Shown here: piece after piece, positions 38,636-55,900 of the stretch
Layout: each line of letters opens with the position of its first letter
Position numbering within the stretch: the first letter of the stretch is position 1
Program-made: the position numbers and the translations under genes
Assembly: GCF_008831285.2 (NCBI RefSeq)
Contig: NC_045138.2
Location: 20,121,934-20,185,933, forward strand
Reading direction: 5' to 3'
Origin: Nymphaea colorata
Lineage: Eukaryota > Streptophyta > Magnoliopsida > Nymphaeales > Nymphaeaceae
DNA: 64,000 nucleotides
The notes under the pieces: generated by a model
The model's database searches: none
What the model was told of the DNA's origin: nothing
The model's input: only the letters and a program-made list of their open reading frames with translations

Positions 38636-41600
38636 ATGGGTCGCCTGCAAGGTGCTCAAAATCCGGAAGCCCTTCAACACCCAGAGGATCAACATCCTCA
38701 ACCCCCTCAGCACCGCCCCGAAGCTCCTTTTGCCCATCAGAACCCACCTTCAAATGCGCCGCCGGCCGACTGCCCGCCGCAGAGCTCAGAGAAAGCTACC
38801 CAGTTCTCCTACCATCCGCCTGGAGCTCCTGCTGTAGCTTACCCACCACAGTCACCGGCTCAGCGTCAGGCCGTCCCTTTCCCGCCAACTGCTCCGCCCT
38901 GTAGCCCTTCAAATGTGCCGCCGGCGAACTACCCGCCGCAAACTCCAGAAAGACTTAACCACTTCTCCTCCCAGCCGCCTGGAGTTGCAGTAGCTTACCA
39001 ACCACAATCACCCGTCCCTTTCCCGTCAAACGCTCGGCCTTATGATTTCCACCAGGCTGCTGCTTTCAAGCCTCAGCCCGTGAACTGCCCGCCGGTAGAT
39101 GGGCCGCCTTACCCTCAACCGCAGTACCGTGCGGCAAACCCTCAACAGCAGTACCCTTCGGCAACTTTCAGTAGCGGTGCCCCCTGGACGACTGGATTAT
39201 TTGATTGCATGGATGATCCAGCCAATGGTATGTATTTCCACCACAAAAAAGCATGGAATCGACGACTTGCGGATTGGCGGCCGTCGTTCAAAGTCGATTT
39301 TTACTGAGTCTATTATTACTGATGTTCATACGTGAAACGAGAGTGTCGATGAATATGGAGTTTCACTGACATTCTAAAAAAATGAATTGATGAACTTACG
39401 CCTTCATCAGCGCGTCCGGACTGCATGTCGGAAAGTTGATTTGTACGCCGGAATCCTTCCGACATACCATATATTAGTTGAGGATGCAATCTAAGTCGCT
39501 TAGCTCATGATTTATGTCTTCTCGTTGATCTAAAAGATAAAAATATTATTCGAGCAACCCATATATGGTTTCCGTTATGCACTGGATTGACCTTTATGTG
39601 CAAAAAAACGTATTCAAATGATTTCTCATCTATTAAATTTTGAATCAAATGGTGGTTTTTAAGTGTTAGATAAAGTACATTGCATCGAATTTGTCTATGG
39701 GCAATGGGATGCACGCGATTATATCAGTATTTATTAATGCATTGAAATTAAACATGTTTAAACGAGAGTTAATGTTAACAGCACCTGCAACTGTAAACAA
39801 ATACTCACATGTACTTAGTAGATCGAGGCTGTCGACGTAAAGGGATGGAGTTGCGTTCATTTTTAGAAGATCAACTCTAGCAAACCAAAAGGCAGCCGTC
39901 AACCAGAAGTTACCTTATATGTATCAATTTCTAGCGGTCTATTCGTATTAATTATATAATTACACAGCACCCATTAACGCTCATTTCTAGTGCTATTCAT
40001 GGCCATATTTTTCACGATTATTTGCATTTTCACAACTCTTGGCTGAAAATTTTACCTCATAAGTTTTTATATTACAGTATTTCAATTAAAAGAACGCAAA
40101 ACAAACTTGGTTGCTCATGAAAATACATCAAATTTTAAGGGCTCAAAAAAAGTCGCGAAAGGTCGAAATAATATAGTTGATTCACTTTTTTTTATTATTA
40201 TTTTGAATCTCGGACATACTTGTGTCCATGTGTGTGTGCAAAGAAACAAGCGACAAACCAACAAATCCCTTCGTTTTGAACACTTTATCACTCACCTTAT
40301 TCACATTCTTCTTGATGAACATAACTTTTACATGCGAAACTTTTAAAATCTAGCAAGTTATTGTTTTTCAACTAAATTGACAATGAGATTAAAGTAAACT
40401 GTTTTAATCTTTTAGGCTCCCAAACGTCACCTTGCATGTTCTAGAGCATGACTTTTATTTGGGTTTATATGTCTTAAGTATGCAAATTGCTTCTACAAGA
40501 TTGTTTTCTCAACTCTTACAAATATCGTCAAGCTGTCAGGCCAATTGAAGAACATAATTTCTTTGGCAATAATATATATATATATATAGAAAAATTGAAT
40601 GGCGAAACTGATTTGTAAGATTCGTACATTCATCTAATCTAGGACATTTGATCCATCCTTATGAATAGTTACTTAAGATAAAAACAAAAACAAAAAGGTG
40701 ATGGACATTTTCATAATTTAGTATTTGACACATTTTTTTTCTTTCATCCATCTACTTGCTTCAGATGAATGACCCTCCTAAGATGGTTATGTGATATATA
40801 TATATATATATATATATATAATGAATGAATAGTAACTCTGACGATCCAAAGTCACCAAGGGCGCTCTTGAAGACCATTTGATGACGAAAAATGAAAAAAA
40901 ATATTTAACTAATATCACATGATAAAAATTCCTATCACATTTTCCTCTTTAACTTTTAATCGTTCATTTCATATTGTTTCTGTTGTTTCTTGTAATTGGG
41001 GCGGCGTATGAGATGGGGAAATTATTGAATGATATGGTGTTTTTTATTTTATCTTTTATATGTTTTGGCTGCAGCCCTGATTACAGCTTTCCTTCCTTGC
41101 GTGACATTCGGACAAGTTTCTGAGATACTGGACAACGGCAACCGTATATATCTTCCCTTCCCTATTTCAAAGCCTTAACATTCATCCATCGGCTTCATTG
41201 AGGACAACTAAACGTTTCATTTTGGTGAAATTAATTGGCTGTGCAGCATGCCTCACCGGCGGGCTCATGTATGGCGTACTAGCCTGGTTAGGAGTGCCCT
41301 GCATCTTGTCATGCACTTACAGAACGAAGCTGCGAGCCAAGTACAACCTGCTGGAGTCCCCTGCTCCCGATCTCATTACTCACTTCCTGTGCGAGCCCTG
41401 CGCGCTCTGCCAAGAGTACAGGGAGCTCAAGAACAGAGGCCTGCACCCAGGGATTGGTAAGCCTGCACTTTATAAGTGTTATTTGGTTTTATTTTGGAGG
41501 CACAATTGATAAGGTCAATAGCTGGTAGGTAGGAGTGAACACCAGCCGAGTTGAGTATGAGTTTAGTCAGCTCAAGCTTGGCTCGACTAATGAAACCTCA

Positions 41601-43333
41601 AGCTCGAGAACAGCTCGACAAAAGCAGCTCGAGTTCGATTCGGCAGTTACGTGTTGTGCTCAAGCTCGACTTGATTAATGCTCGATATACTCATTTGAAT
41701 AGAATTGATATTGATCGTTACGTGTTGAGCTCGAGCTCAACTCGATTAAGGCTCGACAAACTCGTTTGAATATAATTGATATTCATCGTTACTTGTTGTG
41801 CTCGAGCTCGATTCAATTAAGACTCGACAATCTTGTAAGGTCGTTTGAATATATCGACTTGATTAAGGCTCGACAAACTCGATTAAAGCTCGAGCTCGAC
41901 TTGGCAGTTACGTGTTGAGCTCGAACTCAATTGATTATTTGAACAAGTCAACTCATGAACTGTAACTCGACTCATTAAGCAAATGACTTGGCTCGAACTC
42001 GTTCACAAGCTGAGCTTTAACCAGTCGAACTCGACTCATTATTCACCCTTACTAGTAGACTGCTGGCCACTAATTCAAAATTAGGTGTGAATTGGGTCAC
42101 TCGGTTGGAAGTGTTTCTTGATTCGCTATATAAGATTAAGACCGATGTATTACACATAGCATGTACAATATATATATATATATATATACACGATTGAAAA
42201 AAATGTAAAATAAAAAACAAAACCCTCCTAAGAGGATTGTGCTACTGTCAGTATTAGTATTGCATTAGGTAAACATGGTATAGAGATGTTCCAATATGAG
42301 CCGCAATTGTTGTTGGTCTATTGATCCACAATAATATAAGTTAAAACTATATCTTCCGGACCCTCAAAAAATGCAATAATTTCACAAATATGCAGTTTAA
42401 TTAAGATTTCACGTTTCAATAATTAAAAGTACACTATATTTTCTTTGGGTTTTTTAGTTATTCGTATTTTTTGGAATGTATTTACTTATATTTTTGCAAC
42501 GATAATATAGCAACGTATAACACTAGATGTATTACATATGAATACATGAGAGTACATAGATTCAATACTGTGAGAGTCCAACGGCTTACGTAATGAGATC
42601 TTCACCACGAAAATCAATTCTCACCATGAACATCATCAGCAAATTAATTAAGGCTCAGACTTCTGAAAACTGCGATATTGGTAGTGCCAAATTATAATTA
42701 GTATCAAATTGCCGCTATAGAATCAGCTTTCAAAATCCTGGAATTCCAAAACCTCTACCAATATACGGTTTCTGAAAATATACAAATGTATGCATAAGAA
42801 ATGTCACAACAGGAGGATCCACTGGTGCAACGATATATTTTGGCTTAAGGGTCACTAATTCAGTAACTTTAGTGCTTTTAAAAACACACACACATATATA
42901 TAAAGATAGATAGATATCAAAGCATTAATATAAAACTAAACATACCTTGTGAGGTTGGTGTAGGCAACTTTCCACACCAGCAGTAGCCGAGCCAAGTTGT
43001 GGATGGAGTGGGCAATTGCCCACACTGGACCACTAAACTTACATTATTTATATATAAAAACCTCATTACTTTTTAATTTTTTATATATGAGTGTTCCTTC
43101 AAGTTTGAAATTTATAATTAGAATGCCTCTTAACAAGAAATTTCTGGTTTCAAGACTGCACACCAGCCACCTTGTGGCTCCGCCACTGAGATCCATTCCC
43201 CTTTAGTAACTTGTGATTGCTTATAGTGGGGTGACTTTAATTTGCAGGATGGCAAGCCAACGTGGTGCTCCAAGCTCAACGACAGCAAGTGAATATGACA
43301 CCCCCAGTGCACCAAACAATGGCCGCCCCCTGA
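38636..43333 (+). CDS. PLAC8-family protein with Pro/Gln-rich N-terminus (copy A), 4 exons, 318 aa
   Basis: Exons 38636-39227, 41075-41143, 41247-41456, 43248-43333; 957 nt including TGA, all GT-AG. The start is the ATG opening [14 protein letters not shown]; the frame is open a little further upstream but only from a non-ATG codon. Residues 1-180 are Pro/Gln-rich with two copies of an about 50-residue repeat (PPGxAxAYPPQ then AVPFPP). The PLAC8 domain follows: [27 protein letters not shown], a membrane segment [20 protein letters not shown], then [17 protein letters not shown]. The family includes plant cadmium-resistance (PCR) and cell-number-regulator (CNR) membrane proteins. Odd points: it is about twice the usual length, and the normal Cys-rich CLxxCFCPC motif has become ALITAFLPC, keeping only the last Cys. 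Intron 3 carries two MITEs. Function is inferred from family only. Confidence 0.87.
41530..42051. mobile_element. hAT-type MITE, 522 bp, in intron 3 of PLAC8 copy A
   Basis: The left end TAGGAGTGAACACCAGCC and the reverse-complemented right end TAAGGGTGAATA are terminal repeats. Flanking 8-mers ctggtagg (41,522-41,529) and ctagtaga (42,052-42,059) match at 6 of 8 bases. The interior is rich in GAGCTCGA/CTCGACTT blocks. It aligns with the reverse complement of the element at 51,801-52,274, so the two are the same family in opposite orientation. Confidence 0.78.
42981..43188. mobile_element. MITE with CAGTGGCGGAGCCA-type ends
   Basis: The left end CAGTAGCCGAGCCAAGTTGTGG and the reverse-complemented right end CAGTGGCGGAGCCACAAGGTGG form imperfect inverted repeats. 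This end sequence is common among plant hAT-like MITEs. No clear 8-bp duplication was found. It ends about 60 bp before exon 4 of PLAC8 copy A, so it makes up most of the DNA just upstream of that acceptor. Confidence 0.6.
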
Positions 43334-46300
43334 GCTGCAAGAATTACGACTCCGAGTTTAATTCGCGACAAGTTAATTACTTTGGTTTTTGATCAATTCT
43401 TCTCAGAGTGTTTCCAAGTCAGTTGATTTAAGCCATGATCTGTAATTGTTTTCTTTATACGGTGTGAAGATCCATCTCGTGATGCCAGTTTGATCACATA
43501 AATAATAAATCGTTCTCATTTGTGATTCTTCTTGATGATGTCTAGTGGAGCCAGAAAAATTGGTAGAAGGGTACTTGTTTAAAAATATTCAAATCTCGTG
43601 GGTCACTTTTATATATATATATATATATATATATAATGGCCCATTGAAGATGCCTTTCGATCTTATGCTGAAATTAAATTTGTATGAAGGCCATGGATTC
43701 ATTGCTTCAAAAGGCATAACATAGTTAGTTGGGTTGGCGAGTTGGTGAAAGTCTGGTTGTCAGTTTAATTATCATGGACGCTACAGGGGAAGGGGGGGGT
43801 CTCGCTCTTCACGCGTGAATGAAAAAAGCTATTACAAAAGTTCGTTTCTATAAAAATGAGAGAAAAGAAAAAAAATTATCAAATTATATATATAAATGAA
43901 AAGAAATGAAATAATGCAAATTTATTTACAATAATGCCCTTAATATCTCCTATTTTGATTATACATATTGATAACAATTATTTCCTCTATTTATTTCCAA
44001 CTTTTTTGGGTGTCTACCAATGTGGTAGTTGAACATTCAATTAGTCACGTTAATCCCTTGTTCTGTTTTTGGTTCCAACAGGTAGTTGGATTTCTTTTCT
44101 TCATGTGTCATAGTGATAAATACGATAAACGAGTTTTAAACAGAGAGGCTTTTCTTAGGTGTTTTTTGGCAAAGTAATTTTTGGCAAAATCCTAAAAATT
44201 AGGAAAATTTAAAATAAATTAAGACTTACAAGATAACTTAAAAAATAAGTTGAGAAAGTCAGAAATGTCAACAGATCAGATTTGAATCACATATACACTT
44301 AACTGTATCCCTTTTTTTGTATTTACATATGTGGGTTCAAATTCTAATGGATGTGAGCAAAGAAGAGTCATATCCAATCCGATTTTTACAACATATTCGA
44401 ATCCAAATATGAAATCTGATTTCATAATTCAAATCTCGATTTGAATATGATTTTTAAATTCATATCCGAATATGAATTCAAAATCTGATTTCATGATGCC
44501 AATCTTATTTTTACATTCATATTCGAATATGAGCCTGAATTTTGAACCGAATTTTTTTTTTGCCAATTTTCAAAATGTAAGAGCTTTAGATACGAGATAC
44601 TTAGTTAAAAGTAAATCCGATCTGGATCTGAATCCAATCATAGATTCATGCATATTTAAACCTGAATCTAATCAATGTCATTTCATAAGTCCCAATCAGT
44701 TTTGATTTTGAATTTCGATATTTTTTTTTTTTCCATATCTTCATTCTTGTTGGGTGATGTGCACGCAACTTAATCTCCCTGAAGTTAATTAAAGCCACAT
44801 GATGACAGTGAAGTACAAAATATAATGACCAACCATTTAATTATAAGAAACTAAATTATGCACTAGAGGCACTCATATGTAAAAAACTAAAAGTTAAAGT
44901 TAATGAAGTTTTTATCTCTAAGTAGTTTATTTTTTTCCAGCAATAATGCAGCACCGCTACTGCAGCTGAATCGGTCACAACTTTTTTCATGTGTTATTTC
45001 GCAGACATGATGAGTCACCGGCAACCAAATTTAGATTTGACTCAATCAAGTAGAAATGTATAAAAAAGAAATTATATGTGTAACATATAATGTAAGCAAA
45101 TATTGAGATTGATTGATTGCTTGAGATATTTTTCTTGTATGAGATAATAATATTGGAACTGTTGCATATACATATTTGCAAAAACTTTACGTCCAGTGAA
45201 TAAACCGGTGTGTTAATAAATTGGATTTGGATCAATTACAAACGAATATGAAAATAATTAACATCAAATTAAAAAAATAACATCTTGTTCTGAGTAAAGA
45301 AATGACATCCGATCATATTTAAATTTAGATCGATTTCAGTTTTAAATAAATATCGTGCATCAAATGTCCATACATTTTGAACGTCAATTCTTGATAATAT
45401 TACAGTGCTGCACACATTTGGTTTAAAAATTGGATTTTTTTTTGTCATTCGAATGAGAATTTTGAAAAATTGGATATGGGTCGGATCTATACTGTGAATT
45501 TGAGTTCAAATCCAGGTACAACGTAGACTTTTCTTCATCATATTTTAATCTTTCTTCAAATCCAAATATGTGAACATTTGAAAAAACATATATGGCCAAG
45601 AGTATATTCTATCCCAATCTTAACTATTGACATCTACATCAATAACTTAAATAAGTGTTTTGTAACTTCTTTTTCATGCCTTGATACCACCTCATTGACT
45701 TGTTTAACTTAACCAATAAAATTATCAACAATCTAATATCCATAGGTCATGTGATGTCGACACATGAGATCTGCCATTTGAAAGTATAACCTATGTTGGG
45801 GCGGAGCCAAAAAAATTTCATAAGGGGAGCCAAATTATAGGAACAAAATCTTGACAGGGCCAAAATATTAATTTTTAAAATTTTTATATACGATAAATAA
45901 TTAAAAAAAATTATATGCCTTCTATTGGCTCACCAAGTGTTAGAATCTTCAATGCATTATTGTTTTAGAACTCCAACACGCTAGTGCATTGCCTCGTAAA
46001 CTTTTCTCTTCAAGAAAAATGAAGCTTTAAAAAAATACTTACTTTTCGTGGAAGCCATCGAACAAGCGAGCGATTTTTTTAAATCTATCATAAGATTATA
46101 ATCTAGTAATATAAAGTAACATTGAATAGAGCAGCACCTAACGTTTTCTACCTTTTCGAATTAACGAATATTTTCGTTTAACAGATGAAAATAGCTTCTT
46201 TTGAAAGCATGCATAAAATACAGAGTCCAAAATGAAAATTTTCTAATATTTTAACTAGTTGGACCCGGTCTCTCGGTGCTCCTGCCTCTGTCATACATTC

Positions 46301-47419
46301 TTTGTTAACAACAGGATGGGAACACCCATCAATACTCATGCCATTGAACAAAATGCAACATTGATGGTTTAATTAATTTTTTTAAATGTAGTTTCAGAAA
46401 AAATGTTTAAAAAATGTTCAGCTAGCTAAGAGCAGCTAGGAAAGTGAGTTTCATGTCATGTCATTAATATGGAAACACATATTTGGATGAGCAAGTTGTT
46501 CATCCCACCATCCGAAACGATGCTCGAAGGCCCTCCCATTCTCTCTGCTTTCGGGTTTTGAGTTGCGTTGGTGTCAACGATAGCAACGGTACACCCTTCA
46601 ACTTGAATGTTGTGTCGTAATATCTTAAGACACATGAACATAATACCAACGGGAGTCAAACTAAAGACCTACCTTTATATAGACCCCTAACCCGATTAGT
46701 TACACTATGCCCCTTGAAACAACACCATTATCTATAAAGGTATGTTTGGTTCACTATTGCTCTTAGATTTACGATTATCTAAGATCTTAAATTCATGAAT
46801 TTAAGTTCACACCATTCATCCCCTCAAATCCACAGTTTCTTATATGCAATGTGGATTTAAGATTTAAGGTTACCGAGATCGATGTTCCAAAACAGACCTT
46901 CTAATGCAACCTTGAATTTAAGATCTAAGCTATCAAACACAATTTGAAGAATTTTTTTTTTAGGTTCCACTTTAACTTTTGTAGGACTTTCTTTTTAAGC
47001 AATAGGGATACTTTGGTCATTTTGAGCCCATATGCAAGGTCCCTTAACTAAATGCACCTCCATCCATTAAACGCGTTGACGTAGTACTTTTGGTTGGCCA
47101 ATCTATTTTTCCTTTAATTCATACCGGGTCAAAATATTCTTTTTTTAATTTAAGTATTAAATTTTAGAAATCTGAAGAAGGCCACAGCCCATAGCCGCAT
47201 CTCCTTGGGTCCGCTCGACATTATCAACAGCCAAAAGGGTCAACGAAAACGGCCTCCTCGTCCATGGTTTCAGGCTTTCAGCCTCCAATTTGGCAATTTC
47301 TCTCGAACCGCGTTGTGTGAAACGCACGGATCTGCACCCAAGCCGTTTAGATTGGAGGGTATTTTAGTAATTTAAAATAAACAAATGAACATTTTCAATA
47401 TTTCACCTATTCTGTTTCA
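43334..47419. other. intergenic between the PLAC8 copies
   Basis: No gene seen. It holds a TA tract at about 43,609-43,635, dispersed-repeat fragments at about 43,545 and 45,797-45,930, and stretches rich in 'aaatccgaatatg' words (44,340-44,700 and 45,430-45,560) that recur in intron 3 of copy B. The segment 46,737-46,942 has possible MITE ends (GGTATGTTTGGTTCACT against ATTGTGTTTGATAGCT). The open frame on the minus strand at 46,456-46,659 has no recognisable domain. Confidence 0.5.
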
Positions 47420-47798
47420 TGAGCCAGCACAAACTCGACCTCGACTCGACTCAAAAAATGCGAGCTTGAACTCGCTCGTTGGAGCTCGAATACAACTCGT
47501 TTAGGTTAAGAATATCTTGTATTTTAACTCTTTAACTCTATTAACTCATTTAGCTGGATTAAATGTTATAATTGCTAGTCATTTAATTACTTTTTTATAG
47601 TAATTCAATATTGATTGTGTAGTCAAACCCAATAAAGTTTAAACAAGTCGAGTTTTTTGAACTTGATCTCGAACCATACTCTTTTTATAGTCAAGCTCAA
47701 CTCGTGACTCTTTTAATATTTCGTACATACATTTGAATTCAAAATTCGAACTGTACTCGTTTCTAGTTGACCTCGACTCGACTCGCTGTGCAGCCCTA
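47420..47798. mobile_element. possible diverged hAT-type MITE upstream of PLAC8 copy B
   Basis: The reverse-complemented right end TAGGGCTGCACAGCGAG and the left end TGAGCCAGCACAAACTCG agree at 8 of the first 12 bases. The interior has CTCGACTCGACTC blocks like the elements at 41,530 and 51,801. The flanking 8-mers do not match, so the boundaries are uncertain. Confidence 0.4.
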
Positions 47799-48076
47799 TT
47801 TGGAACCAGCGACGAATCTTCTTGCGTAATGCCAAGCTCGCCTGAGAAGGGAACACCATCATCACGACAAATAAACTATGGTCAGGACTCCCTATCAAAC
47901 GTTTCACATCTCGTATAGGACAACCGCAGCCACCTCTCCATACCGAACATTTTGACCTCAAATATGTTCATATATCAGGCTACGGGCTTGATTATCTTGT
48001 TCTCAAGTCAAGTCAACTACAATAATGTCAACCAGATGGAATTATCACTTTACAGTACACTAAGCCTTCGAGTCTT

Positions 48077-48083
48077 TATATAC
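48077..48083 (+). promoter_or_regulatory. TATA box of PLAC8 copy B
   Basis: TATATAC lies 67 bp before the ATG at 48,150, in a region similar to the upstream of copy A. In-frame ATGs at 47,952 and 48,084 lie upstream of or immediately next to this box, so they are unlikely to be in the mRNA. Confidence 0.6.
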
Positions 48084-48149
48084 ATGTTGCATTTTCTTAT
48101 AAAAGATATACGTGACCGGAGCCTCACATTCGCCGGCCGGAAAATTGAA

Positions 48150-51549
<3,400 letters not shown>

Positions 51550-51800
51550 GATCCAAGATCTAGAACTCGAAGTTTAATGAGAGCTTTGGTTCTTTATCAG
51601 TTCTCTCAAATTGTCTCCAGTAGTTTGGTTTAAGACATAATTTGCAAATGTTTTTTACTCGTAGTGTGAAATTCGATCTCATTATTGAGCAGATAAATAA
51701 AATGTGGTGTATTATTTGTGGTTATCCTAAATGATTTGTCTTCTTCGTTGTAATTATAATGTTTACAAGTAAATGCATATATGGTATATATAGTTGATCC

Positions 51801-52274
51801 TAGGGGTGAACAAACGACTCGAACTACTTGAGCTCGAGTCGTTAAAGCTTTGCTCGTGAATGAGTTCGAGCTGAGTCATTTGCTTAACAAATCGAACTTG
51901 AGTATGAATCGACTCGTTCAAATAATCGAGTTAAGTTTGAGCTCAACACATAACTGTCGAGTCGAGCTCGAGCCTTAATCGAATTTGTCGACCCTTAATC
52001 AAGTCGAGATATTCAAATGAGTTTACGAGTTCGTTGATCCTTAATCGAGTCGAACTCGAACGCAACACGTAACAATGAATATCAATTCTATTCAAATGAT
52101 TTTGTTGAGCATTAATCGAGTCGAGCTTGAGCTCAACATGTAACAACCGAGTCGAACTTGAGCTGCTTCCGTCGAGCTATTCTCGAGCTCGAGCCAAGTC
52201 GAGTTCGAGGTTTCATTAGGCAAGTCGAGCTTGAGCTGACTGAACTTGGGCTGACACGGCTGTGTTCACCCCTA
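51801..52274. mobile_element. hAT-type MITE, 474 bp, downstream of PLAC8 copy B
   Basis: Left end TAGGGGTGAACAAACG; reverse-complemented right end TAGGGGTGAACACAGC; 12 identical terminal bases. The flanking 8-mers gttgatcc (51,793-51,800) and tttcatcc (52,275-52,282) match at 6 of 8. The interior is made of GAGCTCGAG-type blocks. It is the inverted relative of the element at 41,530-42,051. Confidence 0.85.
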
Positions 52275-52855
52275 TTTCATCCACAGGTTAACACTTATAT
52301 TTGGAAAGCCAGCTATGTTTTCCAAAATTTTTGATAACCAACCTGGTTAAGAAACCAACCTGCAGTTTACATATAGTAAAAAACAGAGAATTAGTCTCAA
52401 CAGCATGTGGGTTTCAAATTCTAGTGTTGTTTTCTCCATGATACATATTTGCGCTTAGTTACGAAATTTCGTGACTAAGAGTTGAATTTTAATTTTAATA
52501 TTCGTCTCAATGATCCAGTCAAAACTAACTAGCGATCTCCGTTAAATTCGATAAATCAAAATTTTATATTATTAGATTAAAATCTGAACTTGATGTTCAA
52601 ATCAACTTTCAATCCAATCAGTATATGGGTCTGAATTTTATCGGATCTTAATTGGATATAAGACTCGAATTCAGATTTATATTGGGAATCAGAACCATTG
52701 AATTTTATAATCGCTTTAAGCTAATTTTATAGGGGATAAAATGGAAAACACGGTTTTGGAAAATAACGGAAATAATGGGACGGTTTTGGATGTCGGTAAG
52801 GAAGCTACGGACTACCACGGAAAAAAAAAATCAAACCGGGACCGCGTTCGCCACC

Positions 52856-52863
52856 TATAAAAG
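52856..52863 (+). promoter_or_regulatory. TATA box of the D-lactate dehydrogenase gene
   Basis: TATAAAAG lies 107 bp before the ATG at 52,963 and is followed about 30 bp later by a pyrimidine/CA-rich segment suited to a transcription start. Confidence 0.7.
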
Positions 52864-52962
52864 CTCTCCCTCCAAGAGAGTGCGATAACTCATCACCTTT
52901 CGTCGCTTCTCCACTCGGTATTCAGTGACGTGGCCATTCTCTGTGCTTTTCTCCTTTCTTCC

Positions 52963-55900
52963 ATGGCGTTCCGTTCCTGGTTCTCTCGCTTCAGTCCCTC
53001 CCACAGGCACATCGCCCGAGCACTCTCCGCCATCAGCTCCCGTGAACAGTGCTCTTCTCTTTCTGAAACCCTACTTCCCAAGCGAAGCGATCGTCGCTTC
53101 CCCTGGCTCGCTGCTCTTCCTATGGCGGTTGCTCTCGCGTCCGGAGCCGCCGCGCTCGACTTCGTATATCGGGATCCGTCCCTCTGCGAGTCTTCGCAAG
53201 GGCTTCAACGGTATCGAACTCGCTAGCTTTCCGTTCTGGTATAGTTAGCTTGGATGACCGATTCTTGGTCCAGATTGGATGATCGACATTACTCTATATA
53301 TATAGTTTTATTTGTTTCTTGCTTCATCTACTTACTTTTTTTTTTCGTCTGAAGAATTTCTTGTGTCGAACCGCAGAGTTGGAGGCAAAGAAAGTGGGAG
53401 GGTGGTGGTCGAAGGACATCCTCGGCGTGCGCCGCAGGAGCTCATTGACGAACTGAAGTTGATTTGTGATGTGATTTCATCCTTCTCATCTGTTTCATAA
53501 CAGTTGGTGTCAGTTTTTATTGGAGTTCTCATATTGTAAGAATTTACAGTTGTTTAATGGTTTTACATAGGAAATTCGTGGTTCGTGTCGGTCTTGATAG
53601 CTCTCAATTGTTAGCACCGTCTATCAGGAGTTTTTGGTGTCTAAAAGTTGGATATAACAACTCAAGTACTAAGGAAGGAAAAAATAATCCTATATTGAGG
53701 ATTGCGGGATGCTCATGTCTTGTGTTACTAATTGTTCTAGCTTGTGATCATTTTAGGTGTGAACTGAACCGGGCTATAGTGTGGGTTGAGATCCACTAAC
53801 TAAATTAAGGCTGATGAATTAGTTTCGCGCCAAGTTGTTACAGTTGGTCATAGAGCTAATACTTTCACTGTTGCACCTATGGTTTCACGTGTACATACAT
53901 ATGCCTTAAAGAGGGTAGATCGTGTCATCATGTGTGTGATATAGTCTTGTAGTAATCTTATCTTTTTTTTTTTTTTTGCCCATTTTATGTACTACTGACT
54001 GCTGATCTTATTAGTTTGTGGCCTTTTCAACTGCGAACTGAAACTAGCTAAGAGACAGGTAGTAATTTACGAAACTAATCACTCGGGTCAGCTTTTGGCC
54101 TGAGTCATTACGATTGGTATAACTGTATAAGAGCCAATTTCAACATGCGGACCTGAAGGTCTCATACATGAGGATGTGAAAAGAATTGAGAATAATCTCA
54201 TATTAACAATTTGAGAAATATTTATGGGTTGAATGCTTGCATGCAATTGTCATGGTTTAAACCCTTCCAGGTTGCAAATTAAAGCCGTTATAGGCGGGTC
54301 ATGTTGACTAGAATAGATACTCAGGCCAGGTTGCTGAAATTACTATTAGAACCAAGTTACTTGATGTTCTACATGTGCAGACATGGATGCTTGAGAGGGG
54401 TGCATTCTAGCATCCCAAATATGTGAGGAAGGATTCAAGAATAGTCCTATGTCTAAGTTTTCAAAGTTGTTTAAGGGTGTGTATACTGGTGTGCTATATT
54501 ACCAGTTGTTCTCTTTTATAGCCTTTTTGGCATGAACTAAACCTAGCTACAAGAAAGGTTCGGATTCACCAAATCAAGGTGCACATGTCGGGTTTGAGCC
54601 AGGTTTTAATGGTATTTCAGCTGTGCTGTGATGGGATCAGGGAAAAACTTTCATTCTCTTAAGGTCAATGTGTCAGTCCTTAATTAAGAAGTTCCAAGTT
54701 GATTTTTACTTTCTGTTGCCATTTGCTCGTGCTCGATCACTTTCATATATTTATGAAAATTCTTGGAATCATAAAACTACACGATAGTTTCCATCTTAAT
54801 TGGCACTTGGCACCTATACCTTTTATGTTATTGCATTTTTTCTGGCTATATCAATTGCAAGGTGCCGGGTTGATGTTTTTGTTTTGCACTAGCTTTTAAG
54901 AGATTCCATTCATCATGTTCTTTTTTTTTAATTTTATTATTAGGGTAATTTGACATTGGATTACGAGGAGCGAGATTTTCATGGAAAACCTCAGCATAGT
55001 TTTCATAGAGCTGTCAATATTCCTGATGTGGTTGTCTATCCAAGGTGTGGTTCATTTTAAAAAATTCTTTTGCAGTTCTTTCTTCTATTTATTTCCAACT
55101 TTTTTGCATTTTTTCCCATGTGGTTGTTGAACATTTGATTGGTCAGGGCCCTGCCTCCGATATCTAGTCAGCTTGGATGCAGATTATCCTTAGCTGGGCC
55201 ATTGCAGAACAATTGACACCTGTTCAAGGACAGGACTGCAAATTTTGAAACACTCTTAGGCTTTATGTAAAAAAGCATAACATGTATACAAGCTGGGTGG
55301 TCTGGGTTGATAACCTGGTGTTTCCAACCTGAATCTGTATTTTCCTATTATTTATTATTATTATTATTATTATTTATGTTTTCTCTTGTTCAATGGCCAG
55401 TTCAGTAGTCAGCTTGACACAGCCATTCTTGTCGCTGCATTGAGAAGCATGCCAATATCTTTTTTTGCTCAAACTTCTTGAGAAGAAAATTCAAAAGAGG
55501 CTTGTTTTTGATGCAGTGATTAGAGGGTCATCCTACGAAAAGACATGATGAAAGCGAAGGAACAATGAAAAGAAAACAATGACAAAAGAAGAAGCTGAGA
55601 TGAATAATCACCATCAATGAATAATCCCAAAAGAAGAAAACGTAACCCTTAAATGGGGTCTATAAACAATTATCTTGGATCTCTTAATGGATCCAGGTCC
55701 AAATGAAAAAATAACTAAAAAAATGAATGATGACTAATTGGATCCTCTATCCTGTGTCAGTGTTTTTGATATAGTTTGAAGAATTTGTGGCTGTTTGAGA
55801 AAAGCAGTATGACATTCATTTGCTGCATTTTGTTATTATCTAGCATTGAAATGTTTTATTGTCCAAGCTTGAAAAGGGTATTGATATTGTGACTTGTTGA

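Noticed and set aside
46737-46942. Possible MITE with GTTTGGT-type ends
   Set aside because: Ends match only partly and no target duplication was found; mentioned under the intergenic entry but not called.
47952-48149. In-frame N-terminal extension of PLAC8 copy B
   Set aside because: It spans the TATA box and has no counterpart in copy A, where the aligned region contains stops.
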